Of a stretch of 64,000 bases of DNA, positions 27,121 through 37,157 are shown one piece after another (positions within the stretch are counted from its first letter, which is position 1; every line of letters begins with the position of its first letter). Position numbers and translations under genes: made by a program. The notes under the pieces are model-generated. The model saw nothing but the letters and a program-made list of their open reading frames with translations. It had not been told where the DNA came from and did no database searches. This DNA is from Rapana venosa (taxonomy: Eukaryota > Mollusca > Gastropoda > Neogastropoda > Muricidae): the NCBI GenBank assembly GCA_028751875.1, contig CM054165.1:22165889-22229888 (forward strand), in the 5' to 3' direction.

Positions 27121-28089
27121 TTTTTGTTGTTCAGGTGGAGCGTTTGTGGGCACTGACCCCTGGGTCAAGGTCAGATGACAGCGATGACCTTTGGAAAGCT
27201 GGCGTTGAAGTTGGCGTGGTCCGCGCATGTGTCTTCGTGGTGACCGGCAGGAAGTGGAGTTGAGCATGTACCCCTGGTGACAACAGACAGACAGACATCC
27301 AGACAGAGGATAGCGCCTGCTGCTGTAAAGGCTGGATAGACAGAAACAGACCCCAAAGAGAAAAGGTGCAGACACTCACGCAGGCAAAAACAGAGACAAT
27401 GAGGAATGGAGGAATAATACGTACGCATTGCTCAAATGTCAGGAAATATGTATATGCCTTGCAAAGTACAAGTGTATGCAGAGGCAAATACAAGAGGCAA
27501 ACGCAACACAAACACCTCATACCAGATAGACTGCTTGTAAAAAAAGCACATCAGCACTTATCCTGCTAACCTTGAAAACACATGGGCCAAACACACGAAT
27601 ATCACCAAAAAGCAAACGCCATTTACCAACGTTCACTTAATCTGTCACAACACCCCACCCAACTTTTAGAAGAAAAAACAACAAAAGTAAAGGTTTAGTT
27701 TTTGCCTTCCACTTCCCCCTAGTCCTCCACAACCGTTGCCTTTGCTCAAGGTTAACGTAATTCGGAGTTAGTTCTAGGTTGTTGTTGTTTGGGGTGTGTG
27801 TTGTTCCTCGGGATATCGCACTTTGGAATGTGGTTCACAACGTCAGGACAATTTGCCAATGTCTGCCGCCCCCATGAACGGCAGCCACATACTCGAATCA
27901 TCAGGAAACGATGTCCTGAAACAGCTGACACCAGTGTGCCGTGCATTTTAAAAACCTTCTGCTCCTTTCAGCGTCACAACGGCATCCGCTCATCAAGAAA
28001 GTGGTATGGGGTTGGACCTACGACACTGCAGATACTTGTGGAGGTGCTCGTTTACACACAGCACAGGAAATGGGGATTGAGACAGTCTT

Positions 28090-28242
28090 GTCTGAAGAGA
28101 CTTTTGGGGAAGTGGGAGTCAGTACTGATGTTAGTTAACTCTAGGGGAAGGGGGAAGGGTTTCTCCTCAAACAAGCATCTCAGTAGTGGCTTAAACTCAT
28201 GGTGTCAGACTAGGAGCTCAACGCTGTAAACCTGCGGCTGTC

Positions 28243-28274
<32 letters not shown>

Positions 28275-28580
28275 AGGCCAATATCAGGCTGTCACACACA
28301 CACAGAGACACACAGACATACACACAAACAGCAGTGAAGGGTGGTCAACAGTCCACCTCACTAAGTATACACCATGCAGAAGAGAAGTGAAGTGTCGTGC
28401 ACTGCATATTCCATGACAACCAGACATTAAACTGCTTCTGAGCAAACAAAATCAGAATTCTCTGCAATCCCTTCTCTCTTGGGGAAAATCACACATGTTC
28501 ACATCAACAACAAACAAACAATCAGCATTCTGCAACCCTTGTCTCTTGGGGTAAATCCCACACGTTCACACCAACAACAA
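28090..28580. repeat. Diverged continuation of the unit (matches 11710-12225)
   Basis: Collinear with 11710-12225 but diverged by frequent single-base indels and substitutions. A poly-C tract is at 28244-28273 where copy 1 has an interrupted one at 11870-11893. The match ends at the shared CACGTTCACA(T/C)CAACAACAA string (12206-12225 against 28561-28580). The next part of the same paralogue appears only at about 42605. Confidence 0.85.
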
Positions 28581-28597
28581 TCAAATCAATCAATCAA

Positions 28598-28706
28598 TCA
28601 AACCAAACAATAATAACAACAACAAACTGGAGAGGATGATGGTGCTGAAGTGCCCTGTTCTTCCCACAAACAAGTATCAATAATGACAAGCAGAAAATCA
28701 GGTGCT
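28598..28706 (-). CDS. Candidate terminal coding exon of the minus-strand gene
   Basis: The acceptor TTGTCTTGTCATCCCAG precedes one leading base that completes a codon with the two bases left by the exon at 29057-29250, giving Arg. The frame then runs APDFLLVIIDTCLWEEQ to a Cys-rich end and a TGA at 28598. Supported only by acceptor quality and phase; another frame is also open here, and the end lies next to an AATC repeat. It could be intronic. Confidence 0.35.
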
Positions 28707-28737
28707 CTGGGATGACAAGACAAGACGGCACAATACA

Positions 28738-28796
28738 CAACCCAACCCAACCCAACCCAACCCAACGCATCACAATCCAACCCAACCCAACCCCCA
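28738..28796. repeat. (AACCC)n short tandem repeat
   Basis: About ten CCAAC units with one interruption (GCATCACAAT). It lies in the 350-bp intron between the exons at 29057-29250 and 28598-28706. Confidence 0.85.
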
Positions 28797-28865
28797 TGAA
28801 GAAACAAGACACCTGCCACACTCTCAGTCCCTTCTGTCTTGTTATATATATATATAACCCCAACA

Positions 28866-29010
28866 CCAGCACATCAACACACCATACAACACAATAACAC
28901 ACCATACAACACAATATCACACCATACAACACAATTCGCACACCATACAACACAGTATCACACCATACAACAAAACATCCCACCATACAACAAATATCAT
29001 CCCACCATCA
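28866..29010. repeat. ~20-bp minisatellite (CACCATACAACACAATATCA)
   Basis: About seven units of 18-22 bp, each with CACCATACAACA. It lies in the same short intron as the (AACCC)n tract. Confidence 0.8.
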
Positions 29011-29056
29011 TTACAGCACACAGACACGACAGCCATTGACATACATACATACATAC

Positions 29057-29250
29057 CTCAGCCACAGTGAAGACACTGGTCCACCGCTGTCACTGACGTC
29101 GCCGACATCGTCACCCGCTGTCATCCCCCCCACCCCCGCTGTGGTCACTGACGTCGTCGTCGTCATCCTCAGGGCTGCGGCCATTGGTCAGGCCTGGCCA
29201 GGCTGTGGGGCCGGGGGTCCTGGCCTCATCAGGGACTGTGGGCGACTGAC
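29057..29250 (-). CDS. Acidic/Ser-rich coding exon of the minus-strand gene (G-run frameshift)
   Basis: Acceptor CTCGTTTTAG and donor CTGAG|GTATGT bound it. Two leading bases complete Gly with the preceding exon. The frame reads QSPTVPDEARTPGPTAWPG, NGRSPEDDDDDVSDHSGGGG. As printed, a G7 run near 29125-29131 throws it onto a TGA shortly after. With G6 it stays open as GDDVGDVSDSGGPVSSLWL to the donor, and the phase then fits the exon at 28598-28706. It is either a consensus homopolymer error or a genuine C-terminus ending DDSG. The composition suggests a disordered cytosolic tail. Confidence 0.55.
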
Positions 29251-29457
29251 CTAAAACGAGAGGGACGACAGGGGAACGCTGTGATCAAGCACCACGTCCC
29301 CTGGTCCCATTGTGCCACCACTCTCACACAGGTGCACAAGTGACCTGTGAATCCTCCCACCACTGCCCTACAGCGGGCAGGCAGGCAGGCAGGCAAGAAC
29401 AAGAAGGAAGACAGAAAACAGCACACATGAAAACACTGCGTAGCAAAGTGAGCTGAC

Positions 29458-29516
29458 CCGTGTCCGTCACTGGCACAGCAGATGGACGGGAGTGTACTGG
29501 CAACATGTCAGCATCA
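29458..29516 (-). CDS. 59-bp coding exon of the minus-strand gene
   Basis: The acceptor TTTTATATATGGCAG precedes one base that completes Arg with the two bases left by the exon at 35833-36033. The frame reads DADMLPVHSRPSAVPVTDT and leaves one G. The donor is G|GTCAGC, weaker than consensus. The phase (1) matches the next exon at 29057-29250. The chain of matching phases is the main support. Confidence 0.5.
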
Positions 29517-29963
29517 CTGCCATATATAAAATCTATATATATCTATATGTGTGTGGTGTGTGTGTGTATACAGAAAATTTTTTTTTAAAGTAGAAAATGT
29601 CACTAGACAAACTCGGTTATTACAAAAAGTGACTAATGCACAATAACTCTGTGCTGATTTCTGCAAGTTATACAGTGAAAACAGAATGTAAACCAGAAAT
29701 ACGGTTAAAAGATATTGCACACAAAAATATTTATTAGATACGCAAGCAAACTGATGCATCTTTGACTTAAAAAAAAATTTGTTTACTTAGTCACGTATTT
29801 ATGTCTAAGTCATTCGTCGTGATGATCTTTGAAAACCAAATGTTTTCGAAATCATTACTGCAATGATGAAGGAGTTGTAGCTAGTTATTTACCTTTGCTT
29901 TCCCCTCTACATTTAATGATAATCATCATCATCATCATCTTTAAAAATGAGAATGATCTTAAT
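29517..29963. other. Intronic AT-rich sequence, no gene seen
   Basis: Part of the 6.3-kb intron between the exons at 35833-36033 and 29458-29516. It contains (TATA/TGTG) text at 29523-29570 and (ATC)n at 29922-29940. Confidence 0.5.
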
Positions 29964-30033
29964 AATAGTAATAATAATAATAATAATGATACTACTATTA
30001 CAACTACTACTACCACTTCTACTGCCACTACTT

Positions 30034-30066
<33 letters not shown>

Positions 30067-30372
30067 ATACTGCCATTTCTACTTCTACGTCTACTACTAC
30101 TACCACTTCTACTGCCACTACTTCTACTACTATTTCTACTACTACTACTACTACCACTTCTACTACTACTACTACTACCACTTCTACTACCACTACTTCT
30201 ACTACTACTTCTACTTCTACTACTACTAGTACTACTACTACTATCACTTCTACTGCCACTACTTTTACTACTACTTCTACTACTACTACTACAACTACTA
30301 CTACCACTACTACCACTTCTACTACCACTACTACTACTACTCATATTCCTACTCCTACCACTACTCTTACTG
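29964..30372. repeat. (ACT/AGT)n microsatellite, ~400 bp
   Basis: A trinucleotide tract of ACT with scattered ACC, TCT and GCC variants. It is open in several frames on both strands (poly-Thr, poly-Leu, poly-Ser, poly-Val). The resulting ORFs are products of the repeat and not genes. Confidence 0.95.
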
Positions 30373-30379
30373 CTGCTGC

Positions 30380-30450
30380 TTGGAATTTACAAAACGCAGA
30401 ATCCTGTAAAAACAACAACAACCCAAACAAAACTAAAGCGCTTTAACATT
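30380..30450 (+). mobile_element. Fragment of the GCGCT-type SINE
   Basis: TTGGAATTTACAAAACGCAG, AATCCTGTAAAA and AAAGCGCTTTAAC match the antisense body of the SINE at 45257-45450 (GGAATTTATATAGCGCTGAA, TCTTGTAAAG, AAAGCGCTC). It lies directly after the (ACT)n tract at 29964-30372, which may be its expanded tail. Confidence 0.5.
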
Positions 30451-30568
30451 TTCTACTCATGTACACACACACACACCTACGACCTGTTCACCACTAGGAT
30501 TAACCGATAAATGTCAAAAACCGACACACAACAGCAGCAGACAACACTGAGGTCATGCTGACTCTTCT

Positions 30569-30570
<2 letters not shown>

Positions 30571-30631
<61 letters not shown>
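30571..30631. repeat. (GA)n microsatellite abutting the LINE B tail
   Basis: About 30 GA units directly adjacent to the hexanucleotide tail of the minus-strand LINE at 30632-35150. It may have preceded the insertion or grown from the tail. Confidence 0.9.
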
Positions 30632-30633
<2 letters not shown>

Positions 30634-30805
30634 TCGAACTCGAACTCGAACTCGAATGGTTTATTCACAAAAAGGCCATTGGCCCATACATGAAGGGGGT
30701 TGCCGAACTGCTTAGTATTTTGGTTTTAAAAAAAACAAAACAAAAAAAAAAACCATCACACAGACAACATGTTACTGTATAACAAAGTCAGCTACAAAAA
30801 ATCAC

Positions 30806-32280
30806 TTAGGATAACATTATCTCTCTTATTCTGAAAGCTCTACACAAATATAAAGTGAGGCTGCGCACAACCTCAGGATGACTTGATGCCAGGAGTAAAC
30901 AGAGTCTAAATAAATTAGGCTGTCTACTATATTTAACAGGGATGTAGTTCTGCCTAACATCCTCAAAAACTGGACAGCACAACACAAAATGTACTTCATC
31001 CTCTGGTGCTTGCTTACATAATGGGCATAGCAGCCTGAGGTCGTCAATATCATGTTCTCTGTATCTGAATTTATGAACATTTATATCTGATACACCAAGT
31101 CTGAACTTAGACATAATCTTTTCAAATGTATATCCATATCAAGTTTTAGATAAGGTTTGACATCATGCGAACTTATAAATTGTCTGTACATTTGAAATCT
31201 TTCACTGTTTTGTATATGATCACTCCATTGCTGCCATCGGCAGTCAATCAATCTTTGCCTGAAAGCGTTAATAAACTCTCTACAATTTCCGACTCCTTGA
31301 TTGAGCCAAACAAATCCAAACCCCAGTTCACACAAACAGGTACGTATTTGTGTTGCCCAGTTGTTTTTCCCTTTGACATCTAGATCATAAAGCATCTTGT
31401 AGGATTTAAAAGGTAGCCTGCTCCATTCATATGCAGAATCTAATCCAATATCTAATGCATCTTACAGCAGCATTAACAAGAGAGGGTATCTATTAGTTTC
31501 ACTATATACAAGATCATTAGGTGTACTCTATCTAAGCCTAAAAACTGCTTTAAAGCAAAGAGGTGCACTGATTCACAATGAGTTACAGCTGCATCCAAGC
31601 CCCAAATTTCTGAACCATATAACACAGTGGGTTGTATTTGTGCAATCAAATATCTTAATGAACAAGTCAAAAGAGTTATTATTCAATATTCGTAGTTTTT
31701 TCAACACAAATAACAAGCTTCGTTTACCTCGACTTGCCAGATCTTTACATGCAGTTGTGAAACTAAGCTTAGTAGAAAAACAGATTCCTAAATATTTATA
31801 TACATTTATCACAGGCATGATATTTCCATTGTACAACCATTTTTCATGAGCAGCTAAATATCCACCTTTTCTGAATACAACGATATTACTCTTGCTCAGA
31901 TTAACCTTAAGATCCATGATGTTGCAGCACTGTTTAAGCTGTTTAACTGCTTTGTGTAAGCCTACAACTGTTTCAGATAGCAGGATAACATCATCAGCAA
32001 GCAGAAGAATAAACAACTCTGAGAAATCTTGGGGAAAGTGGCACCGTGTTTACCATTATTGATGATGTCTCTGGCTAACTCATTGATAAAAACAGAAAAC
32101 AATAAGGGCTACATACATCACCCTGTTTAAACACCATGGTACAGTATATATGTCAGTCACTTTAGTTCCACATCTATTCTGCTTCGACATTCTGATACAT
32201 GGCTCTCAAACATCGTAATAGTTTACCCTTCACACCATTTTCAGGAGAATAGGCCACAACAAGTTCCTGTTAACAGAATC
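30806..32280 (-). pseudogene. LINE B ORF2 remainder: RT palm/thumb and C-terminal domain, frameshifted
   Basis: Continues ORF2 in three frames. The catalytic box is intact as LLADDVILLSET (about 32005-31970), followed by NLSKSNIVVFRKGG, YKYLGICFSTKLSF, then QPTVLYGSEIWG (about 31640-31605), a KNNWATQIRTCLCELGFGFV region (31380-31320), and a terminal LRLLCPLCKQAPEDEVHF zinc-knuckle-like stretch (about 31040-30985). Overlapping ends at 31114/31081 show a shift near 31100. Confidence 0.88.
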
Positions 32281-34223
32281 AAATGCTTTTCAAAGTCAAT
32301 AAATGCTACATAGAGCTTACGGTTATGAGCAAACTGTTTCTGTACAAACGCAAGCAGAGTAAACATATGATCTATAGTGGAGTAACCTCTCTTAAAACCA
32401 GCTTGGTGCTCTCCTGTAATATTATTCTTCATAACCCATTCCTGTAACCTATTGTTAATAATAGTACTATATATCTTACTACTTATGTCTGTAAGAGAAA
32501 TTCCCCGGTAGTTATTAGGGTTATCAACATCACCCTTTTTATGCAATGTTAGTATTATAGATTCAGCCCAGTTATCTGGAAAAAGACCATCATCAAAAAT
32601 TTTGTTGAATAGTTTTAGAAGGAAAAGCACAATATTTTCACCTCCATATTTTAGCAATTCACCAATGATTTGATCAGGACCGGCTGCTTTCTCAGTCTTT
32701 AATTTTCTAAGTGCCCCTAATATTTCATCTTTAGATATGGGACGATCGAAATCTTCCTCAGTTCCATCACTGTCAACATCAGTAATCATGGAGTTGGCTA
32801 ATGAGTCTTTCTCCAACAAGGTTTTGAAATGTTGAAACCATCTGTCAACTGATATACTATTCTTTGGCTGACTTTTTCTAAATGACGCCTTCTTAACACT
32901 TTTCCAGAACTGGATTTGAGAAGAGATAGATGACATCATATCTGCAAGTAAGGTTTTATTATACTGTTTCTTTTTTCGTTCAAGCATGCATTTATATTCC
33001 CTTCTTGTGACACAGTACACGTTTTTGTCCTCATTTCTTAATGTTTTTCGGAAAGTCTTCAGAAGTTTTCTGACCTTATATTTCATACTTTTACATTCAT
33101 TATCAAACCAAGTATCATTTGATGGACCTTTATTGATATGTACCTGTTTCTTCATACAATCAGCACTGGCTTTTATGAAACCGTTAAACAAATCTAAAGC
33201 TCCATTAATGTTCTCATCAATCATCTGAAAGGCATTAATAAAAATTTCACACATGTTCACATCCTGGAGATTTTCTTTATAAACTGAGAGTTTGTTTTCA
33301 TCCCATACAAACTTTTCCATAACAGATGGCTTCTCAGTTTCCACCTCTGTATTATATACTGGATTAATATATAATTCAACAGGAAGGTGATCGGAATCAG
33401 AACGCTCAGCAACAAACAAACGACATGAGTCAAAAATCTGAGAGAACAAATCATCTGACACTAAAAAATAATCATTAACACTACACCCTCCATCAGAGAT
33501 GTATGTATAGCGTCCTTGTTGGTCACCATTACATACGCCATTTAGAATTTGTAAACTAAGAGCAGTGCACATATTCAATAGTAATTTACCATAATTGTTG
33601 ATAACACAATCTTCAGAATTACGATTGCTGCTGAGAGACATACTTTTACTTTGGACATCTGAACTAAAGTCATTTTCTACCTGCTGACAAGAAAAGTTTG
33701 AGGTCCTGCTGTTTAAGTCTCCACATAGTATTATATCTACTTCATCCAGTGTCACCACACAATTTACTAAACATTCTTCCAACATAGCAATTCCATTATC
33801 ATTGTCAAACATGTTATAAAAAGGCGAACCTTCAGGTGGGATATACACACAGACAAGCAAAACATTTCTTGCTGTACACAACAGAGATTTGTCACAGAGA
33901 AAAATGCAAATATTAGGATAAGGAACATCTAAACAATTCACAAAGGCAGATAACTCATGCCTTATTAAACAAACTAAACCACTAGATCGCCTCCCTTGAT
34001 GGCTAACTTTAATTGCTGACTTACAGAAGGCCTTGTAACCAGTAAAAACAATCTGGCTGGACATTTTCCAGGAACTTTCTGTCAGACATATAAAGTCAAA
34101 GCTACGCACATAAGATACAAAATCTCTATCAGCCAGTTTTGACAACAATCCATTTACGTTCCAAGACAAAAATGAAAAAGCTTTATTTGTTTTATCTGTA
34201 TTGCCACAATTCCATTGATCCAC
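32241..34223 (-). CDS. LINE B ORF2, endonuclease and N-terminal RT (660 aa, truncated by frameshift)
   Basis: The N-terminal half is an AP-type endonuclease: LSWNVNGL (19-26), LTESSW (47-52), CGDLNSRTSNF (167-177) and SDHLPVEL (277-284), with the Asp/Asn/His positions of the family present. The RT starts near residue 510 with KLKTEKAAGPDQIIGELLKYG-type text and continues with PDNWAESIILTLHKKGD, NPNNYRGISLTDISSKIYS, GEHQAGFKRGYSTIDHM and YVAFIDFEK. A lost base at about 32285 then shifts the frame away from the expected AFDSVNR, giving a spurious C-terminus. It would nick and copy at the target site if intact; as read it lacks the xADD box in frame. Confidence 0.93.
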   Translation of the reverse strand: MDQWNCGNTDKTNKAFSFLSWNVNGLLSKLADRDFVSYVRSFDFICLTESSWKMSSQIVFTGYKAFCKSAIKVSHQGRRSSGLVCLIRHELSAFVNCLDVPYPNICIFLCDKSLLCTARNVLLVCVYIPPEGSPFYNMFDNDNGIAMLEECLVNCVVTLDEVDIILCGDLNSRTSNFSCQQVENDFSSDVQSKSMSLSSNRNSEDCVINNYGKLLLNMCTALSLQILNGVCNGDQQGRYTYISDGGCSVNDYFLVSDDLFSQIFDSCRLFVAERSDSDHLPVELYINPVYNTEVETEKPSVMEKFVWDENKLSVYKENLQDVNMCEIFINAFQMIDENINGALDLFNGFIKASADCMKKQVHINKGPSNDTWFDNECKSMKYKVRKLLKTFRKTLRNEDKNVYCVTRREYKCMLERKKKQYNKTLLADMMSSISSQIQFWKSVKKASFRKSQPKNSISVDRWFQHFKTLLEKDSLANSMITDVDSDGTEEDFDRPISKDEILGALRKLKTEKAAGPDQIIGELLKYGGENIVLFLLKLFNKIFDDGLFPDNWAESIILTLHKKGDVDNPNNYRGISLTDISSKIYSTIINNRLQEWVMKNNITGEHQAGFKRGYSTIDHMFTLLAFVQKQFAHNRKLYVAFIDFEKHLILLTGTCCGLFS

Positions 34224-34865
34224 AGCATCTAGACTGACACTTTCACCAATTACATTGACATGACAAGACAGGGCATTTATGCTTTCAACAGTGGTTAAAG
34301 AAGCTCTTTATTAATAAGGCTGCCTACAATACTCATGGTCAGCTTGTGTTAGCTGTAGGTCAAAGTCAGACCTGTCTTTGTCTAGCCCTGTGTGGTGAAG
34401 TGTCACGCCTCACTGCATCAAGCCTCACTTGGCTAAGCCCTATTACATGAGTGTCTAACTGAGGCATGAGTGACCATGTCGTTTACTTTCCTACCTCACC
34501 ACTGTAAATTGTGAGACTAATGGCAGATGATTGATGGGCCGGCAACAGCTATACCCTTCTTTGAAGATCATTAAGGGTCATCCTTCGCCATTAATGATCA
34601 AATGATCAAAGACCATTCTCACATTTTTTCCCTCTGCCTAGCACTCTTCAAGTATGGGTCAGATTGTGCCTAATATCTCTAACAGTTTTGGGAAAAATCT
34701 CGTCTACAAAATCCTTGACCTTTCAAACGAGTTTTAGGCCTTCAATATTCTAAGCTTATCTTGATAAAAACAACACCTGGCAATAATGGGAGAGTTGGTT
34801 TAGAATTTATCCTGTGCACACTATCAAACTTAACATCACTCATCCATTTTCTGAAAGAAGATTTT
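34224..34865 (-). other. Decayed ORF1 C-terminus and ORF1-ORF2 junction of LINE B
   Basis: No continuous frame is visible. By position this should hold the RNA-binding end of ORF1 and the short inter-ORF region. Only weak similarity to ORF1 text remains. Confidence 0.45.
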
Positions 34866-35120
34866 TCACGAACATTTCACAATCAGCTCCATCTCGTTAC
34901 TTTTCTTTTCCATGCCATGAATAATATGTTGTTTCGTCTTGACCGGGCCTTCTTGAACATCAGCTTTCTTTTCTAGTTTTTCCACTCTGTCCATTAGTTC
35001 TGTATTTGATTGTTTTAACACAGCATTTTCAGCCCTAAGATCGTTCACATCTTTTCTGATACCACACATTTCCTCCTTCAAGGCATCAACACTGTTTGTC
35101 AACAACTTATCTCGTCTCAT
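34866..35120 (-). pseudogene. LINE B ORF1 fragment with coiled coil
   Basis: The segment has heptad-rich text: KEEMCGIRKDVNDLRAENAV, LMDRVEKLEKKADVQEG, then IIHGMEKKSNE. This is the usual layout of LINE ORF1 proteins, a coiled coil leading into an RNA-binding domain that often starts (I/V)(I/V)HG. Upstream and downstream codons are broken by stops, so ORF1 is not intact. It lies about 640 bp 5' of the ORF2 start. Confidence 0.7.
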
Positions 35121-35150
35121 AACACTCCGTTGTTGACTTTAATAGGTTCT

Positions 35151-35700
35151 CCACTGTCTCCAACTGGTCGTACATCGTGGTAAATGTCACATCAGGAGCC
35201 ACTGTAGGAGAAGACTCCTGTCTACAGTGATGGTTGTAGGTGTGCTGGCGGTCACATCAGCACTGGCTTTAGTTTCCGTGCACTTTTTCCGCTATGTGCT
35301 TCGACCACCAGCACCACTCGTCAAGCTGGTTTGCCTCATTTTCGTCCTTGGCCTGCGGATTTAGGGAGGGGGGTCCAGGTTGGTCTCCACATCACCACAC
35401 TGAAGCAAAAGCCCCCCCAGAAGAGATAGGTGAGGGTCAGTCCTAACAAGACACCGTCTTCGCCTGCTTTTTTAGCGTCAGGATGGAGGTCGAATGGCCG
35501 ATTTAAATTCAGCCCGTTTGGACATGAAGCAGGCGAATACTGCCAGCAAATGTCCCACAGACAGCCCTATACAACTGCAGGATATTCCCATCCTCCTTAT
35601 CTAACTGTATACACAAACAATGAAAAACTAAGCCACTTAAAACAGCTACTAATACACAAAAATACTAGAGCAATTTCTGTACGTCTTCACCTTCACATTG
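35151..35700. other. Intron sequence upstream of LINE B, no gene seen
   Basis: Probably includes the 5' UTR of LINE B (its 5' end cannot be set) and flanking intron down to the GA tract at 35715. No coding signal. Confidence 0.4.
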
Positions 35701-35711
35701 CATGATCGGCC

Positions 35712-35716
35712 CCCCC

Positions 35717-35773
<57 letters not shown>

Positions 35774-35779
35774 CAGAGA

Positions 35780-35821
<42 letters not shown>

Positions 35822-35822
35822 A
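35712..35822. repeat. (GA)n microsatellite
   Basis: About 110 bp of GA with GACA and GGGA interruptions, starting just downstream of the donor at 35832 on the minus strand (CT-rich in the transcript sense). Confidence 0.95.
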
Positions 35823-35832
35823 GACGGCTTAC

Positions 35833-35945
35833 CGATGGTCGAGGACCACAACCAGTCTCTGTGAGGAGAAGCTGTAGTCCTCCAGCTCCCCCCACAGCCA
35901 GGCCTTGCGGATCACAGCCGCCATGTCCACGCCACGGCTGAAGAC

Positions 35946-35976
<31 letters not shown>

Positions 35977-36033
35977 CTGTCCTCTGCTGCTGTGTCCTGG
36001 CCATGGCAGCCGTGCCTGCTGAAGACGTGCTTT
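35833..36033 (-). CDS. Coding exon with Ser repeat and conserved-looking core
   Basis: Acceptor GTTTGGTGATTGCAG and donor CATCG|GTAAGC bound 201 bp. One leading base completes Ser with the previous exon. The frame has KHVFSRHGCHGQDTAAEDSS, a poly-Ser tract encoded by (AGC)n at about 35945-35970, then VFSRGVDMAAVIRKAW, LWGELEDYSFSSQRLVVVLD and H, leaving two bases. The part after the Ser run looks like a folded, conserved segment. I do not recognise the family. The neighbouring exons on the same strand are at 37158-37258 and 29458-29516. Confidence 0.65.
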
Positions 36034-36144
36034 CTGCAATCACCAAACATCAGTCATCAGCGTCACTGTCACTGTTGTTGGCGGTGGACTAGACTGCGCC
36101 ACTCTGCACCAGTCACAAGAAGAAGGTGTCGAAAGGAAGTGACA

Positions 36145-36561
36145 GTGGTAGGAAAGAAGGAAGGAAGGAAGGTAGGAAGGAAGGAAGGTAGGAAGGAAGG
36201 AAGGAAGGAAGGAAGGAAGGAAGGAAGGAAGGAAGGAAGGAAGGAAGGAAGGAAGGAAGGTAGGAAGGAAGGTAGGAAGGAAGGTAGGAAGGAAGGAAGA
36301 TAGGTAGGAAGGAAGGTAGGAAGGTAGGAAGGAAGGAAGGAAGGAAGGAAGGAAGGAAGGAAGGAAGGAAGGAAGGAAGGTAGGAAGGAAGGAAGGAAGG
36401 AAGGTAGGTAGGAAGGAAGGAAGATAGGAAGGACGGAAGGAAGGAAGGTAGTTAGGTAGGAAGGAAGGAAGGAAGGTAGGTAGGTAGGAAGGAAGGAAGG
36501 AAGGAAGGTAGGAAGGAAGGAAGGAAGGAAGGAAGGAAGGTAGGAAGGAAGGAAGGAAGGA
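36145..36561. repeat. (AAGG)n microsatellite with TAGG variants, ~415 bp
   Basis: A tetranucleotide tract in the 1.1-kb intron between the exons at 37158-37258 and 35833-36033. Long Lys/Glu/Gly/Arg or Leu/Pro/Ser/Phe frames across it come from the repeat and are not genes. Confidence 0.97.
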
Positions 36562-37157
36562 ATGTGTTCATCATTAAAGAGACACTCCAGCTCAAATCAT
36601 GGTTAACTATCACAGAACTGGATGGTAACAAACTTTCTAAAACTGGACCACAGAGAAAGCAAAAAAAAAACGCACACAGATGCTTCATTCAGCGAAGCAA
36701 CTCTTCTTGTGAACGCAGCTGACACTTCTAAATTCTGAAACGTGTCTAGCTGTAAGGTACCACAGAGGGTGAAGCTTTACACACGGCAAGAACCTCTGAC
36801 AAAGGCTCATCCAGGAGCCGAAATTCAAGCCACATCAATCCAAAGGCATGGTTCTTAGTCAAATATATTTTTAAAACCTACACGATGTCAATGAAAGATA
36901 CCCATTTGAGATTTTTTTTTTTTAAACGAATCTGTGATACATCATTTTCAGAATGAGGGTGAAGTTGTTATTGGTTATCTTGCACTTGTTTTGCTCCACG
37001 ATTTTGTACAGGATTTTAATGAAAAGAGATGCATACAGTGTATTCACCAAACACATGAACAATAACAAGATTTACATTTTGCAGGAGTTTTAAACGGAAA
37101 GAGATAAATTGTGTCTTCAACAAACACAACAGCAACAACAACAACAAGAAGACTTAC

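Larger units (their letters stand above)
16381..28089. repeat. Tandem segmental unit, copy 2 (partial)
   Basis: This is identical to positions 1-11709 and carries the same elements at +16380: family C LINE relic, ~67-bp minisatellite, L2-like 3' tail and family A LINE. Identity stops abruptly at 28089/11709, where the next bases are G here and T in copy 1. Beyond that point the homology continues to about 28580 but with many substitutions and indels. Confidence 0.97.
30632..35150 (-). mobile_element. Nearly complete LINE (family B), intronic, antisense-independent
   Basis: Order on the minus strand: ORF1 with coiled coil (35120-34866, continuing decayed), ORF2 endonuclease and RT (34223-32241), RT remainder in shifted frames (about 32280-31450), C-terminal region with CPLC...EDEVHFVLCC (31080-30960), and a 3' UTR ending ACCATTCGAG followed by four TTCGAG hexamers (30632-30655). 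It is in the same orientation as the host gene and sits in the intron between the exons at 35833 and 29516. It is about 4.5 kb and the ORF2 is interrupted by only a few shifts, so it is younger than families A and C. The clade is not assigned. Confidence 0.92.

Noticed and set aside
28738..28796. (AACCC)n as an interstitial telomeric repeat
   Set aside because: The unit is CCCAA (TTGGG), not TTAGGG, and short; more simply a microsatellite.
28738..29010. Regularly spaced short repeats as a CRISPR-like array
   Set aside because: Units are directly adjacent without unique spacers, and the DNA is eukaryotic.
29829..30510. Open frames of 143-205 residues on both strands (poly-Thr, poly-Leu, poly-Ser)
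   Set aside because: They are translations of the (ACT)n microsatellite, open in almost every frame, with no non-repetitive domain.
36145..36688. Lys/Glu/Gly/Arg-rich and Leu/Pro/Ser/Phe-rich open frames
   Set aside because: Generated by the AAGG tetranucleotide repeat in an intron.
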